From Acidobacteriota bacterium (lineage in GTDB: Bacteria > Acidobacteriota > UBA4820 > DSQY01), in assembly GCA_021814085.1 (NCBI GenBank), contig JAKAJA010000123.1:1-6009 (forward strand): a DNA stretch of 6,009 nt, read 5' to 3'. Each line of letters begins with the position of its first letter. The stretch's first letter is position 1. Shown one piece after another: positions 1 through 5,876 of the stretch. Both the position numbers and the translations under genes were made by a program. Below the pieces are notes generated by a model. It did not search any database. It was given only the letters and a program-made list of their open reading frames with translations, and had not been told where the DNA came from.

Positions 1-123
1 CAACAAATGTGCCACGACCACCCAGCCCACGGCAAGATAGCAGAGCGCGCATGCAATGCCGAGACCGGCGTTCAGGATGTTGAGCCACAAGGTGTTGGGA
101 TCCGACCAATCAGTGCCGATCAT
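1..123 (-). CDS. Small membrane protein of unknown function, N-terminal part only
   Basis: I do not recognise this gene. An ATG at 123 opens a frame of 41 codons that stays open to the left edge, so the C-terminus lies outside the window. The start is well supported: GGAGG (129-133) lies 5 nt before the ATG. The protein begins with a short polar stretch containing DWSDPNTLW. A hydrophobic segment follows from about residue 15 to 41 (rich in Leu, Ala, Val, Gly, with two Cys), which looks like a transmembrane helix with the polar N-terminus outside it. It is the last gene seen in the minus-strand series, 219 nt downstream of the FHA-EAL stop, so it may be a separate transcription unit. It could be a small integral-membrane protein or the first helix of a larger one; no function can be assigned from this fragment. 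Confidence 0.68.
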   Translation of the reverse strand, partial: MIGTDWSDPNTLWLNILNAGLGIACALCYLAVGWVVVAHLL

Positions 124-342
124 CTCTTCCTCCCCATCGTGCTGACGGTTGTTGCAAAAAGAGCAAGAACCATGCCTGCGGGTCATTGCGGCTGAAAGAC
201 CCTGATGGTGGGAGGTTGGCTCGAAAGAACGGCCGCGGCGGCTGGCAGGAACCGGGGGATTATCCCGCGCCGGCGCCGGATTTCCCCCCGCGCCGAGACA
301 CAGCACGGCTGGAGGATGGCATCCGGCCAGCGGCACACGCGA
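124..342. other. Intergenic region with GC-rich inverted repeats
   Basis: This 219-nt gap separates the FHA-EAL stop from the small membrane-protein gene. It holds the perfect 10-bp palindrome GCGCCGGCGC (267-276). That sits in the loop of a longer inverted repeat, GGGGGA (254-259) with TCCCCC (283-288). A smaller symmetric element, GGGAT-T-ATCCC, lies at 256-266. No T-run follows on the minus strand, so these are not convincing terminators. No clear sigma-70 promoter is visible for the small gene, although one would be expected here if it is transcribed separately. No open frame here looks like a real gene. Confidence 0.4.
156..179 (-). terminator. Weak candidate intrinsic terminator after the FHA-EAL gene
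   Basis: Read on the minus strand, GCAGG (179-175) can pair with CTTGC (167-163) through one G-U pair, leaving a 7-nt loop. TCTTTTT follows (162-156). The stem is only 5 bp and the U-run is interrupted by a C, so this is a marginal terminator. Its place, between the FHA-EAL stop and the small membrane-protein gene, suits a transcript end there. It could equally be chance. Confidence 0.22.
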
Positions 343-1494
343 TCAGGCCCCGTCAGCGGACCGAGGTTGAGAGGGGGCGACACCGACCTGCGTCGGTCTG
401 CCGAAGTAGTAACCCTGGGCGTACTGGAATCCCGCGTGGGAACAGGCTTCGCCCTCCGCGACGCATTCCACCCCTTCGGCCACGCAGGTGATGCCCAGGT
501 CCTCCGCCATGCGAACCAAGGCCTTCACGACCTGGAACAGGCGCATGGGGCGCATGTGTATATTGCGGATGAGGGCGTTGTCGAACTTCAGGAAGTGGGG
601 CGGCACGTCCACGAGCTCGAGAAGCCGTGTCTGTCCAGCCCCGAAATCGTCGTATGCCAGCTTGATTCCTAGATCCAGGAGCTCGTCGCGGAGCCTGGCC
701 ATTCCCCGCAGGTCCGTGACGGCCTTCTCGCTCACCTCCGCGGTGATGGAGGCCTCGGGCGCATTCTTCCTGGCCTCGCTAAGGGCCCTGATGAGCCCGG
801 GTTGGACCACTTCCGCTGGGTGGATGTTGATGAACAGCTGAGGCGAGCCTGGGAGTTCCCGGCCCACGAGAATCCCTTCGCGCCAGAAGAGCCGGCTCAG
901 TTCTGCCTCGCGGCCGAGGTCGGCGGCCAGGCTGAAGAGTTCCTCTGGGCGCGAGGGCAGCCCGGGCTGAGTCCCCCTGCCTGTCACCTCGTACCCGAAA
1001 CGGGTCCGGTCGGGCAGGTGGACGATGGGCTGAAACAAGGGCACCACGGCCTGCCTCTCGAGAAGCACCTTGAGGTCTTCCTCGCAGCTGTGGAAGAAGT
1101 TGGAGAGCTCGCCGACCCGGTGGAAACTGGTGGTGGTCTCCTCGATGGATGCCGCCGATTCCTTCAGGCCGATGCGGAACTCTAGGGTCCCGAAGTGGAG
1201 GATGTCCCCCTTCTGGACTGGGGTGGGGCGGACCAGCCTCTTGCGGTTGAGAAAGGTCCCGTTCCGGCTCTCGTGGTCTTTCACCCAGAGGTGGGAGCCA
1301 TCCTGATAGATGGTCGCGTGGGTCCTCGAGATCCCCTTGGAAGAGAGGGACAGCTGGCAGTCCGGCAGGCGGCCCACGACGAAAGGAAGCGGATCTAGGG
1401 GGATGATCCACCGTTTGCCGTCCCGGAGTACCCCCTCCAGGTACCAGCCCGAATCAAAACCCTCATTTTCCGGATGTTGTTGGTCCTCATCCAT
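343..1494 (-). CDS. FHA domain-EAL domain protein (probable cyclic-di-GMP phosphodiesterase or c-di-GMP sensor)
   Basis: This is a soluble 383-residue protein with no signal peptide or membrane helix. An FHA phosphothreonine-binding domain covers about 18-108, with the diagnostic G41-R42, S56-R57-x-H59 and S76-R77-N78-G79 motifs. A Ser/Thr-rich linker (about 111-126) leads to an EAL domain at about 145-368. EAL enzymes hydrolyse c-di-GMP to pGpG. Aligned by eye, the metal and catalytic positions are present: E169, N223, E256, D282-D283, K303, E340 and Q360. The substrate-contacting R173 is also kept. The signature itself reads EVTGR instead of EALLR. There is no GGDEF domain. I infer a cytoplasmic regulator whose EAL activity or partner binding responds to a threonine-phosphorylated protein; activity is not shown by sequence alone. 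The ATG at 1494 is preceded by a weak ribosome site (GGGGA, 7 nt away). It lies 100 nt after the permease stop. Confidence 0.9.
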   Translation of the reverse strand: MDEDQQHPENEGFDSGWYLEGVLRDGKRWIIPLDPLPFVVGRLPDCQLSLSSKGISRTHATIYQDGSHLWVKDHESRNGTFLNRKRLVRPTPVQKGDILHFGTLEFRIGLKESAASIEETTTSFHRVGELSNFFHSCEEDLKVLLERQAVVPLFQPIVHLPDRTRFGYEVTGRGTQPGLPSRPEELFSLAADLGREAELSRLFWREGILVGRELPGSPQLFINIHPAEVVQPGLIRALSEARKNAPEASITAEVSEKAVTDLRGMARLRDELLDLGIKLAYDDFGAGQTRLLELVDVPPHFLKFDNALIRNIHMRPMRLFQVVKALVRMAEDLGITCVAEGVECVAEGEACSHAGFQYAQGYYFGRPTQVGVAPSQPRSADGA

Positions 1495-1517
1495 GCCGGG
1501 TTCCCCGCTACGGCTTT

Positions 1518-1547
1518 ACATTAGGCCCCGAGGCGGGGGGAATGCAA
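1518..1547 (-). promoter_or_regulatory. Candidate promoter for the FHA-EAL gene, with an inverted repeat in its spacer
   Basis: On the minus strand, TTGCAT (1547-1542) and TAATGT (1523-1518) are separated by 18 nt. They keep the most conserved -35 (TTG) and -10 (TA...T) bases, but each matches the full consensus at only about half of its positions. Initiation would fall near 1511, giving a leader of roughly 17 nt before the ATG at 1494. The spacer contains a perfect stem, CCCCG-CCT-CGGGG (1538-1526), which could be an operator or an RNA hairpin in read-through transcripts. A second GC-rich stem lies just upstream (1552-1556 with 1566-1570) and lacks a T-run, so no good terminator follows the permease gene. 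This is a weak call in a GC-rich genome whose promoter consensus is unknown. Confidence 0.28.
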
Positions 1548-1594
1548 GACTCCGGGGGTGCAGCGCCCGGCCTGGACATGGATACGTGGCGGAC

Positions 1595-2881
1595 CTACTC
1601 GTAGCGCAGGGCGTCGATGGGGTCGAGCCGGCTGGCCTTCACCGCGGGGTAGACGCCGAAGACGGCGCCCGTGAAGGCGGCGAAGCCCATGCTCAGGAGC
1701 ACCACCCAGAACGGCACGTAGGCGGGGGGGAAAGTCTCCGCTACGGTGTGATGGAGGATGGTCACCGTGAGGTGGGCCACCCCCCAACCCAGAATGAGGC
1801 CTACCACACCTCCCAGGGTGGAGAGGGTCACCGACTCGATGAGGAACTGGTAGAGGATGTGCACCCGCTTGGCGCCCACGGCCATGCGGATGCCGATCTC
1901 GCGTGTTCGTTCCGTGACGGAGACGAGCATGATGTTCATGATCCCGATGCCGCCCACGATGAGGGTAATCCCCACGATGGCTCCCACGATGAGCGTGGAG
2001 ATGGAGCTGAATTGCTTGATCTGTTTCAGGATCTCGTCCTGCGTGACGATCCTGAAGTCATCCTGCTGGCCGAACCTCAGCCCATGCTGGCGGCGGAGCA
2101 CGGCCGAAATGCGTTCGATGGCCGCGTCCATGAGTTTGGGGTCCTGGATCTGCACCTGGATGAGCAGGCTGTCCGCCGCTTCTTGCCCGTATTGGAGGAT
2201 GGCCGTGGAGAGCGGGATGAACACTGCGTCATCTTGGTTGCCGAAAACGGAACCGCCCTTCTTCTCGAGCACGCCCACGATCTGATAGGTCCCCTTTCCG
2301 ATCTGGATCTCCTGCCCCACGCAGTCGTCGGCGAGGGCCAGCTTGTCTAAAACCTCATGGCCGAGGACGCACACCTTCCTTCGGGCAGCCACGTCCATGG
2401 GTGCGAGGAAACGCCCGTATTGGGGAGTGAAGGAGTTCATGGAAGCGAAGGAGTCGCTCGTCCCCCACACCTGTGTGGTGTCGTGATGGCCATGGAAGGA
2501 AATGGCATCTTGCCGGTTCAGGATGGAGCAGATCTCCTTCACCTGGGGCACGTCCTGGGCTACGGCCTGGGCGTCGGCGTAGGTCAGTTTGAGCCGCTTC
2601 ACCGCCTCCTCGAAGTCCTTGTAGAGACGGTAGTTGGGCTGGATGAACAGGGTGTCCCCCCCGAGGGCCTCGAACTGCCCAAGGAAGGACTGGAACACGC
2701 CCTGCATGATGGAGACCACGGCCACCACGGCCAGCACGCCGATGATGATCCCGAGGACGGTGAGGAAGGAGCGCATCTTGCTCGCCCAGATGGCACGGAG
2801 TGCGATCCGCACGAGTTCCACCACCGTACCCCAGAAGCCGAAGATCTGTTTCCTGTCCAGTGCTGCCGACGCGGCGGTCAT
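1595..2881 (-). CDS. MacB-type ABC transporter permease (FtsX-fold, no fused ATPase)
   Basis: This 428-residue inner-membrane protein has the MacB permease architecture. TM1 lies at about 39-60, and a large periplasmic domain at about 61-290. TM2 (about 295-320), TM3 (346-374) and TM4 (391-413) follow. The C-terminal FtsX-type domain carries the family motif VTERTREIGIRMAVGAKR (322-339) and the typical ending YPAVKASRLDPIDALRYE (411-428). E. coli MacB carries its ATPase on the same chain; here the ATPase is a separate gene just upstream. MacB-type transporters use ATP on the cytoplasmic side to drive a conformational pump in the periplasm, pushing substrates through an adaptor and TolC. Substrate cannot be told from sequence: macrolides, peptides, lipopeptides or other amphiphiles are all known for the family. 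The ATG at 2881 has GGAG 5 nt upstream. The gene is separated from the ATPase gene by the repeat-filled 124-nt gap. Confidence 0.93.
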   Translation of the reverse strand: MTAASAALDRKQIFGFWGTVVELVRIALRAIWASKMRSFLTVLGIIIGVLAVVAVVSIMQGVFQSFLGQFEALGGDTLFIQPNYRLYKDFEEAVKRLKLTYADAQAVAQDVPQVKEICSILNRQDAISFHGHHDTTQVWGTSDSFASMNSFTPQYGRFLAPMDVAARRKVCVLGHEVLDKLALADDCVGQEIQIGKGTYQIVGVLEKKGGSVFGNQDDAVFIPLSTAILQYGQEAADSLLIQVQIQDPKLMDAAIERISAVLRRQHGLRFGQQDDFRIVTQDEILKQIKQFSSISTLIVGAIVGITLIVGGIGIMNIMLVSVTERTREIGIRMAVGAKRVHILYQFLIESVTLSTLGGVVGLILGWGVAHLTVTILHHTVAETFPPAYVPFWVVLLSMGFAAFTGAVFGVYPAVKASRLDPIDALRYE

Positions 2882-2893
2882 GGGGACTCCGTC

Positions 2894-2928
2894 CAGCTCT
2901 CAGCGTTCAGCTTTAAGCTTTCAGCTTT
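2894..2928. repeat. Heptanucleotide repeat array, left arm (consensus CAGCTTT, 5 units)
   Basis: Five 7-bp units in perfect phase start at 2894, 2901, 2908, 2915 and 2922: CAGCTCT, CAGCGTT, CAGCTTT, AAGCTTT, CAGCTTT. The sequence is non-coding and lies 12 nt before the permease start. The consensus is the reverse complement of the units in the array at 2967-3001, so the two arrays face each other. On the mRNA the ribosome site of the permease gene (GGAG, 2890-2887) comes only 3 nt after this arm. Confidence 0.85.
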
Positions 2929-2966
2929 AAAAGACGAAGAAAGGCAACCAAACCCCGATAGATGAC

Positions 2967-3001
2967 GGCTTAAAGCTGATAGCTGATAGCTGATAGCTGA
3001 T
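2967..3001. repeat. Heptanucleotide repeat array, right arm (AGCTGAT x4 plus one variant)
   Basis: Four exact copies of AGCTGAT run head to tail at 2974, 2981, 2988 and 2995, preceded in phase by a diverged unit GGCTTAA (2967). The array ends 4 nt from the ATPase stop codon. It is inverted relative to the array at 2894-2928. The best shared segment is a perfect 12-bp inverted repeat, 2907-2918 with 2968-2979. Over five units in register (2894-2928 against 2972-3006) I count 27 of 35 complementary positions. The spacer between the arms (2929-2966) is A-rich on the plus strand and has no visible feature. Confidence 0.88.
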
Positions 3002-3005
3002 CGCT

Positions 3006-3701
3006 TCATTTTGTCACCTCATCGCTGACGATCTTGCCGTCCTTGATGCGCACTTGCCGGGGCGCGTAGGCCGCGATGTCCGGTTCGTGGGTGACGAGGA
3101 TGAGGGTGTTGCCCATGGCATTGAGCTGGGCGAGCTGGGCCATGATCTTCTCGCTGGTGGCGCTGTCCAGGTTCCCCGTGGGCTCATCCGCCATGATCAG
3201 GGACGGCTTGTTCACGAGGGCTCTGGCGATGGCGATCTGCTGGCGTTGGCCGCCGGAGAGCTGGTTCGGCTTGTGGTGGGCGTGAGTCTCGAGCTTGAGA
3301 AACTGGAGGGCTTCCAGGGCCTTCTGGTGACGGTCTGCAGGGGGGATCTTGGCGTAGATGAGGGGGAGCTCCACGTTCTCCAGGGCGCTCGAGCGGGGCA
3401 GGAGGAAGAACATCTGAAAGATGAATCCGATCTCCCTGTTGCGCAGTTCTGCTAGGGCATCGGCCGTGAGCGTGTGCACGGGGGTTCCCGCCAGGAGGTA
3501 TTCGCCCGAGGTGGGCGTGTCCAGACACCCCAGCAGATGGAGGAGGGTGGACTTGCCCGAACCGGAGGGGCCCATGATGGCGATGAACTCGCCCCGCTTG
3601 ACGGTGAGGTCTACCCCGCGGAGGGCATGGTAGACATCGTCCCCCATGGGATAGTCCTTCACCAGGTCCCGGGCCTGGATGAGGACGTCGGCGTCGTTCA
3701 C
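3006..3701 (-). CDS. ABC transporter ATP-binding protein, LolD/MacB type
   Basis: This is the cytoplasmic ATPase of the exporter, which would pair as a dimer with the permease encoded downstream. In the chosen 231-residue form the Walker A GPSGSGKST is at 44-52, the Q-loop Gln at 96 (GFIFQ), LSGGQ at 148-152, Walker B LIMADE at 168-173 and the H-loop His at 205 (VTHE). LLGCLDTPTSGEY and ALENVELPL are typical of the LolD/MacB/FtsE-like group. The usual LSGGQxQR reads LSGGQRQQ, with Gln replacing the conserved Arg. I chose the GTG at 3701 because GGAGG (3709-3713) lies 7 nt upstream and the length suits the family. An in-frame GTG at 3740 would add 13 residues but has no good ribosome site. The gene starts 41 nt after the adaptor stop, which fits co-transcription and a 1:1 role in one transporter. 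Confidence 0.93.
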   Translation of the reverse strand: MNDADVLIQARDLVKDYPMGDDVYHALRGVDLTVKRGEFIAIMGPSGSGKSTLLHLLGCLDTPTSGEYLLAGTPVHTLTADALAELRNREIGFIFQMFFLLPRSSALENVELPLIYAKIPPADRHQKALEALQFLKLETHAHHKPNQLSGGQRQQIAIARALVNKPSLIMADEPTGNLDSATSEKIMAQLAQLNAMGNTLILVTHEPDIAAYAPRQVRIKDGKIVSDEVTK

Positions 3702-3713
3702 GGACGCCCCTCC
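3702..3713 (-). promoter_or_regulatory. Ribosome binding site that decides the ATPase start
   Basis: The minus strand reads AAGGGAGGGG ahead of a GTG at 3701, with GGAGG at 3713-3709 and a 7-nt spacer. This is one of the strongest Shine-Dalgarno matches in the window. It favours the GTG at 3701 over the in-frame GTG at 3740, which lies close to the adaptor stop codon and lacks a purine-rich leader. Confidence 0.65.
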
Positions 3714-3742
3714 CTTCGTGGTCGCATCGGGAGAAGGCACGG

Positions 3743-4966
3743 CTAGTCCACCACGACCTTGGAGTCGCCCGATTTGGCCTTCGCCTTGTCCCCCTCCTTG
3801 ACGAGCTTGGTGGTGACCTTGTCACCTTCGTGCATGATCCTGAGGCGGCTGTAGGGGCCGATGATGACTTCGTCGCCCTCCTTCAGCCCCGTGAGGATCT
3901 CCGTGCTGGTGTCGTCGGAGAGCCCCACCGTGATGGCTTTCTTGACGGCCTTCCCCTTCTCGGCCGCGAAGACGTAGAACACCTGCTGGCCTTCCTTCTC
4001 CTCGGAGCGTATGGCCCCGATGGGTACTTTCAAGACGCCCTTCCTCTTCTCCGCGATGAGGCGCACACGGGCCGTGATGCCGGGTTTGAGTTCCACGTCA
4101 GGCTTGTTGATGGCCACCTTCACCTTGAACTGCCGGATGGTTGAAGAAGTCGCGGACGCGGCTGCCTGGGCCGAGGCGCCGATCTCGATGACCGTGCCGT
4201 CGTATTGCTTCCCGTTGAGGGCGTCCACGGTCACCACCGCGGGCTGCCCCAGCTTAAGGCGGGGCAGGTCCACCTCGTCCACCTGTACCTCCGTGATGAT
4301 TTCGCTCAGGTCCGATACGGTGAGGATGACCGTGCCCTGGATGTTCATGGTGCCCATCATGGCCGTCTCGCCCACCTTGGCGTTCACTGCGGTCACCACC
4401 CCGTCGATGGGCGAGCGCATGGTGGTCTTGGCCAGATAATCCTGGGCGCGCTGGTAGGCCGCGGAAGCCTGCTGGGCCATGGCTTTGGCCGACTCGGCGG
4501 AGAGACTTGCCTGATCCAGGGCGAGCTTGGCGTCGTCCCGCTGCTGGAGCGAAAAGATCTTCTGGTCGAACATGTCCTTCGCCCGCTCCCAGTCCAGCTT
4601 CCGCTGCGCGTAAGTGACCTCTGCCTGGCGCGCGCCCACCTGCGAGGCGTCGAGGTTGGACTTGGCCGAGGCAACGTCCCGTTGGTAGGTGTCGGGGTTG
4701 ATTTGGACGAGGAGGTCGCCCTTCTTGACCCGCTCGCCCTCTTTGAAGGGGATGGCCACGATCTCGCCCATGACCTGGGAGGAGATGTTGACCGTGTTCT
4801 TGGCGGTGATTAGGCCGTCCGCGGTGACGGTGGGGGCCACGTCGCCCCTGACCACCTTCTGGACCTCCACCTCCTCGCCCTTGGGGCCCGACTTCACCAC
4901 GGAGATGACCACGATGAGGATTAGGACCAGAACGATGATTCCGACGATGATGAGCCGCTTGCGCAT
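3743..4966 (-). CDS. Periplasmic adaptor (membrane fusion) subunit, MacA/HlyD family
   Basis: This 407-residue adaptor would link the ABC permease to a TolC channel. It has an uncleaved-looking N-terminal anchor at about 4-24, with no lipobox Cys. Two halves of a lipoyl-like domain (about 57-95 and 182-218) flank an alpha-helical coiled-coil hairpin at about 96-180. A beta-barrel (about 222-305) and a membrane-proximal domain (about 310-380) follow, then a Lys-rich C-terminal tail. The hairpin tip carries R128-x3-M132-x6-S139, which matches the R-L-S pattern adaptors use to contact TolC tips, with Met in place of Leu. Membership of the MacA branch rather than the RND-pump AcrA branch is inferred from the neighbouring ABC genes and from the N-terminal anchor. 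The ATG at 4966 has a GGGGG run about 5 nt upstream, and the Yip1 stop is only 18 nt away, so the genes are very probably co-transcribed. Confidence 0.92.
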   Translation of the reverse strand: MRKRLIIVGIIVLVLILIVVISVVKSGPKGEEVEVQKVVRGDVAPTVTADGLITAKNTVNISSQVMGEIVAIPFKEGERVKKGDLLVQINPDTYQRDVASAKSNLDASQVGARQAEVTYAQRKLDWERAKDMFDQKIFSLQQRDDAKLALDQASLSAESAKAMAQQASAAYQRAQDYLAKTTMRSPIDGVVTAVNAKVGETAMMGTMNIQGTVILTVSDLSEIITEVQVDEVDLPRLKLGQPAVVTVDALNGKQYDGTVIEIGASAQAAASATSSTIRQFKVKVAINKPDVELKPGITARVRLIAEKRKGVLKVPIGAIRSEEKEGQQVFYVFAAEKGKAVKKAITVGLSDDTSTEILTGLKEGDEVIIGPYSRLRIMHEGDKVTTKLVKEGDKAKAKSGDSKVVVD

Positions 4967-4984
4967 AGAGCCCCCTTGACGAGC

Positions 4985-5776
4985 CTAGAAAATGGCGGCG
5001 AAGGCCGTGTGACCCAGAACCAGGATGGCGAAGAGCCCGAAGGTGACGGCGGCCATCTTCCCAACCTTTGCCTTGGCGAATGCGGCGAGGCCCCGCGTAT
5101 ACAGCCACAGGAGCCAGAGGGTGAAGACGTCCAGGTCGGAGAAGAATGCGTACCCCGCCTTGCCCAGCCTCTCCTCCCCCAGGATGGCCCCCAGGTTGCT
5201 CATGACCAGGTTCTTGGGATCCAGAGTCATGGGGTCACGGACGAACAGCACGACGATCGCGAGTATGGTGAACAGGATGTTGGGAAGCTGCGACCAGCAC
5301 ACGACCCGGAATGTGTCCGGGAAGGTGATGGTGTCCCCGAACGCCAGCACCACGAGCCAGAGGACCACCGCCACGAGGAGGTACTTGATGGTAATCATGA
5401 CGAAGCCGGCGTAAGTGGCCATTTTGGCGAACTTGGTGCCCATCTGGACGCCCTGGTCGATCTGCGCTTCGCTCATCTCGGAAGCGTGCGGTCCCTTGAG
5501 CATCTGCTGTCGGATGAACTCCTCCATGTTGACGCGATGGGTGAACACCATCCCGCTCACCATCCCGAAGACGATGAGGATGATGAATGGCGCCAGGCAA
5601 GCCCATCCGCCTTTCCCGTCGATTTTCCTGAAGGTCTCTGCCGGGGATGTAAGGAGGCCGAGCATGACGGCGATGGACGACGGGGCTGGCTCCCCCACGG
5701 GTTCCACCGGGGCAGCAGGTGCAGCAGGTTCAACAGTCTCAGGTTCCCGCGGCGTCTCGTTCATCTCGTCACTCAT
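4985..5776 (-). CDS. Yip1-family integral membrane protein
   Basis: This 263-residue inner-membrane protein has a Pro/Ala/Glu-rich cytoplasmic N-terminus (about 1-33). A short segment typical of Yip1-domain proteins follows, SIAVMLGLLTSPAETFRKI, in which a membrane protein 'sets' just before the first helix. Predicted helices lie at about 60-80, 119-146, 164-180, 214-233 and 242-262, giving five spans. Bacterial Yip1 proteins have no settled biochemical role; eukaryotic relatives act in membrane trafficking. It lies between the TolC-like gene and the adaptor gene, 18 nt from the latter, so it may help assemble, anchor or regulate the exporter, but this is inference. Two ATGs abut at 5779 and 5776. 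I prefer 5776 because GGAGG (5782-5786) is 5 nt from it and only 2 nt from the other. A 9-bp direct repeat, GCAGCAGGT twice (5712-5729), underlies the Ala/Pro-rich tail. Confidence 0.82.
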   Translation of the reverse strand: MSDEMNETPREPETVEPAAPAAPVEPVGEPAPSSIAVMLGLLTSPAETFRKIDGKGGWACLAPFIILIVFGMVSGMVFTHRVNMEEFIRQQMLKGPHASEMSEAQIDQGVQMGTKFAKMATYAGFVMITIKYLLVAVVLWLVVLAFGDTITFPDTFRVVCWSQLPNILFTILAIVVLFVRDPMTLDPKNLVMSNLGAILGEERLGKAGYAFFSDLDVFTLWLLWLYTRGLAAFAKAKVGKMAAVTFGLFAILVLGHTAFAAIF

Positions 5777-5794
5777 CATCGCCTCCCAATGATC

Positions 5795-5820
5795 GCGCCG
5801 CCGGCACGCGGCCGCGGCGC
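5795..5820 (-). other. GC-rich stem-loop in the leader of the Yip1 gene
   Basis: GCGCCGC (5795-5801) and GCGGCGC (5814-5820) form a perfect 7-bp inverted repeat around a 12-nt loop. It sits in the 97-100 nt gap between the TolC-like stop and the Yip1 start. No T-run follows on the minus strand, so it is not a standard terminator. It could act as an mRNA processing or stabilising hairpin between cistrons, or be chance in GC-rich DNA. Nothing else in this gap looks like a gene or a promoter. Confidence 0.35.
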
Positions 5821-5876
5821 ACTTCCTCGCATTTCCCCTGCAATCCCCCAGCGGATCATGTCTTCCGCCCCCGGCC

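Noticed and set aside
140..180. Sigma-54 promoter for the small membrane-protein gene (TGG and TTGCA on the minus strand)
   Set aside because: The distance between the GG and GC elements is about 16 nt instead of the required 11, so the spacing does not fit.
1310..2350. Long plus-strand open frame (346 codons) opposite the permease gene
   Set aside because: It is antisense to a clearly conserved MacB-type permease. Its product is rich in His, Asp, Glu and Gly with no recognisable domain, as expected for a GC-rich shadow frame.
2882..3005. Possible CRISPR array or IS end at the heptad repeats
   Set aside because: The units are 7 bp with no spacers between them, and there is no transposase or target-site duplication nearby. 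The layout is that of tandem heptads in inverted orientation, not CRISPR or IS terminal repeats.
3699..3740. Adaptor-ATPase overlap by use of the upstream GTG at 3740
   Set aside because: That GTG has no Shine-Dalgarno sequence, while the in-frame GTG at 3701 has GGAGG at 7 nt and gives the usual family length. The longer form remains possible but is less likely.
4254..5108. Minus-strand frame of 284 codons overlapping the adaptor and Yip1 genes
   Set aside because: It is an out-of-phase shadow of the adaptor gene with a Gly/Arg/His-rich, featureless product, and it would straddle two supported genes.
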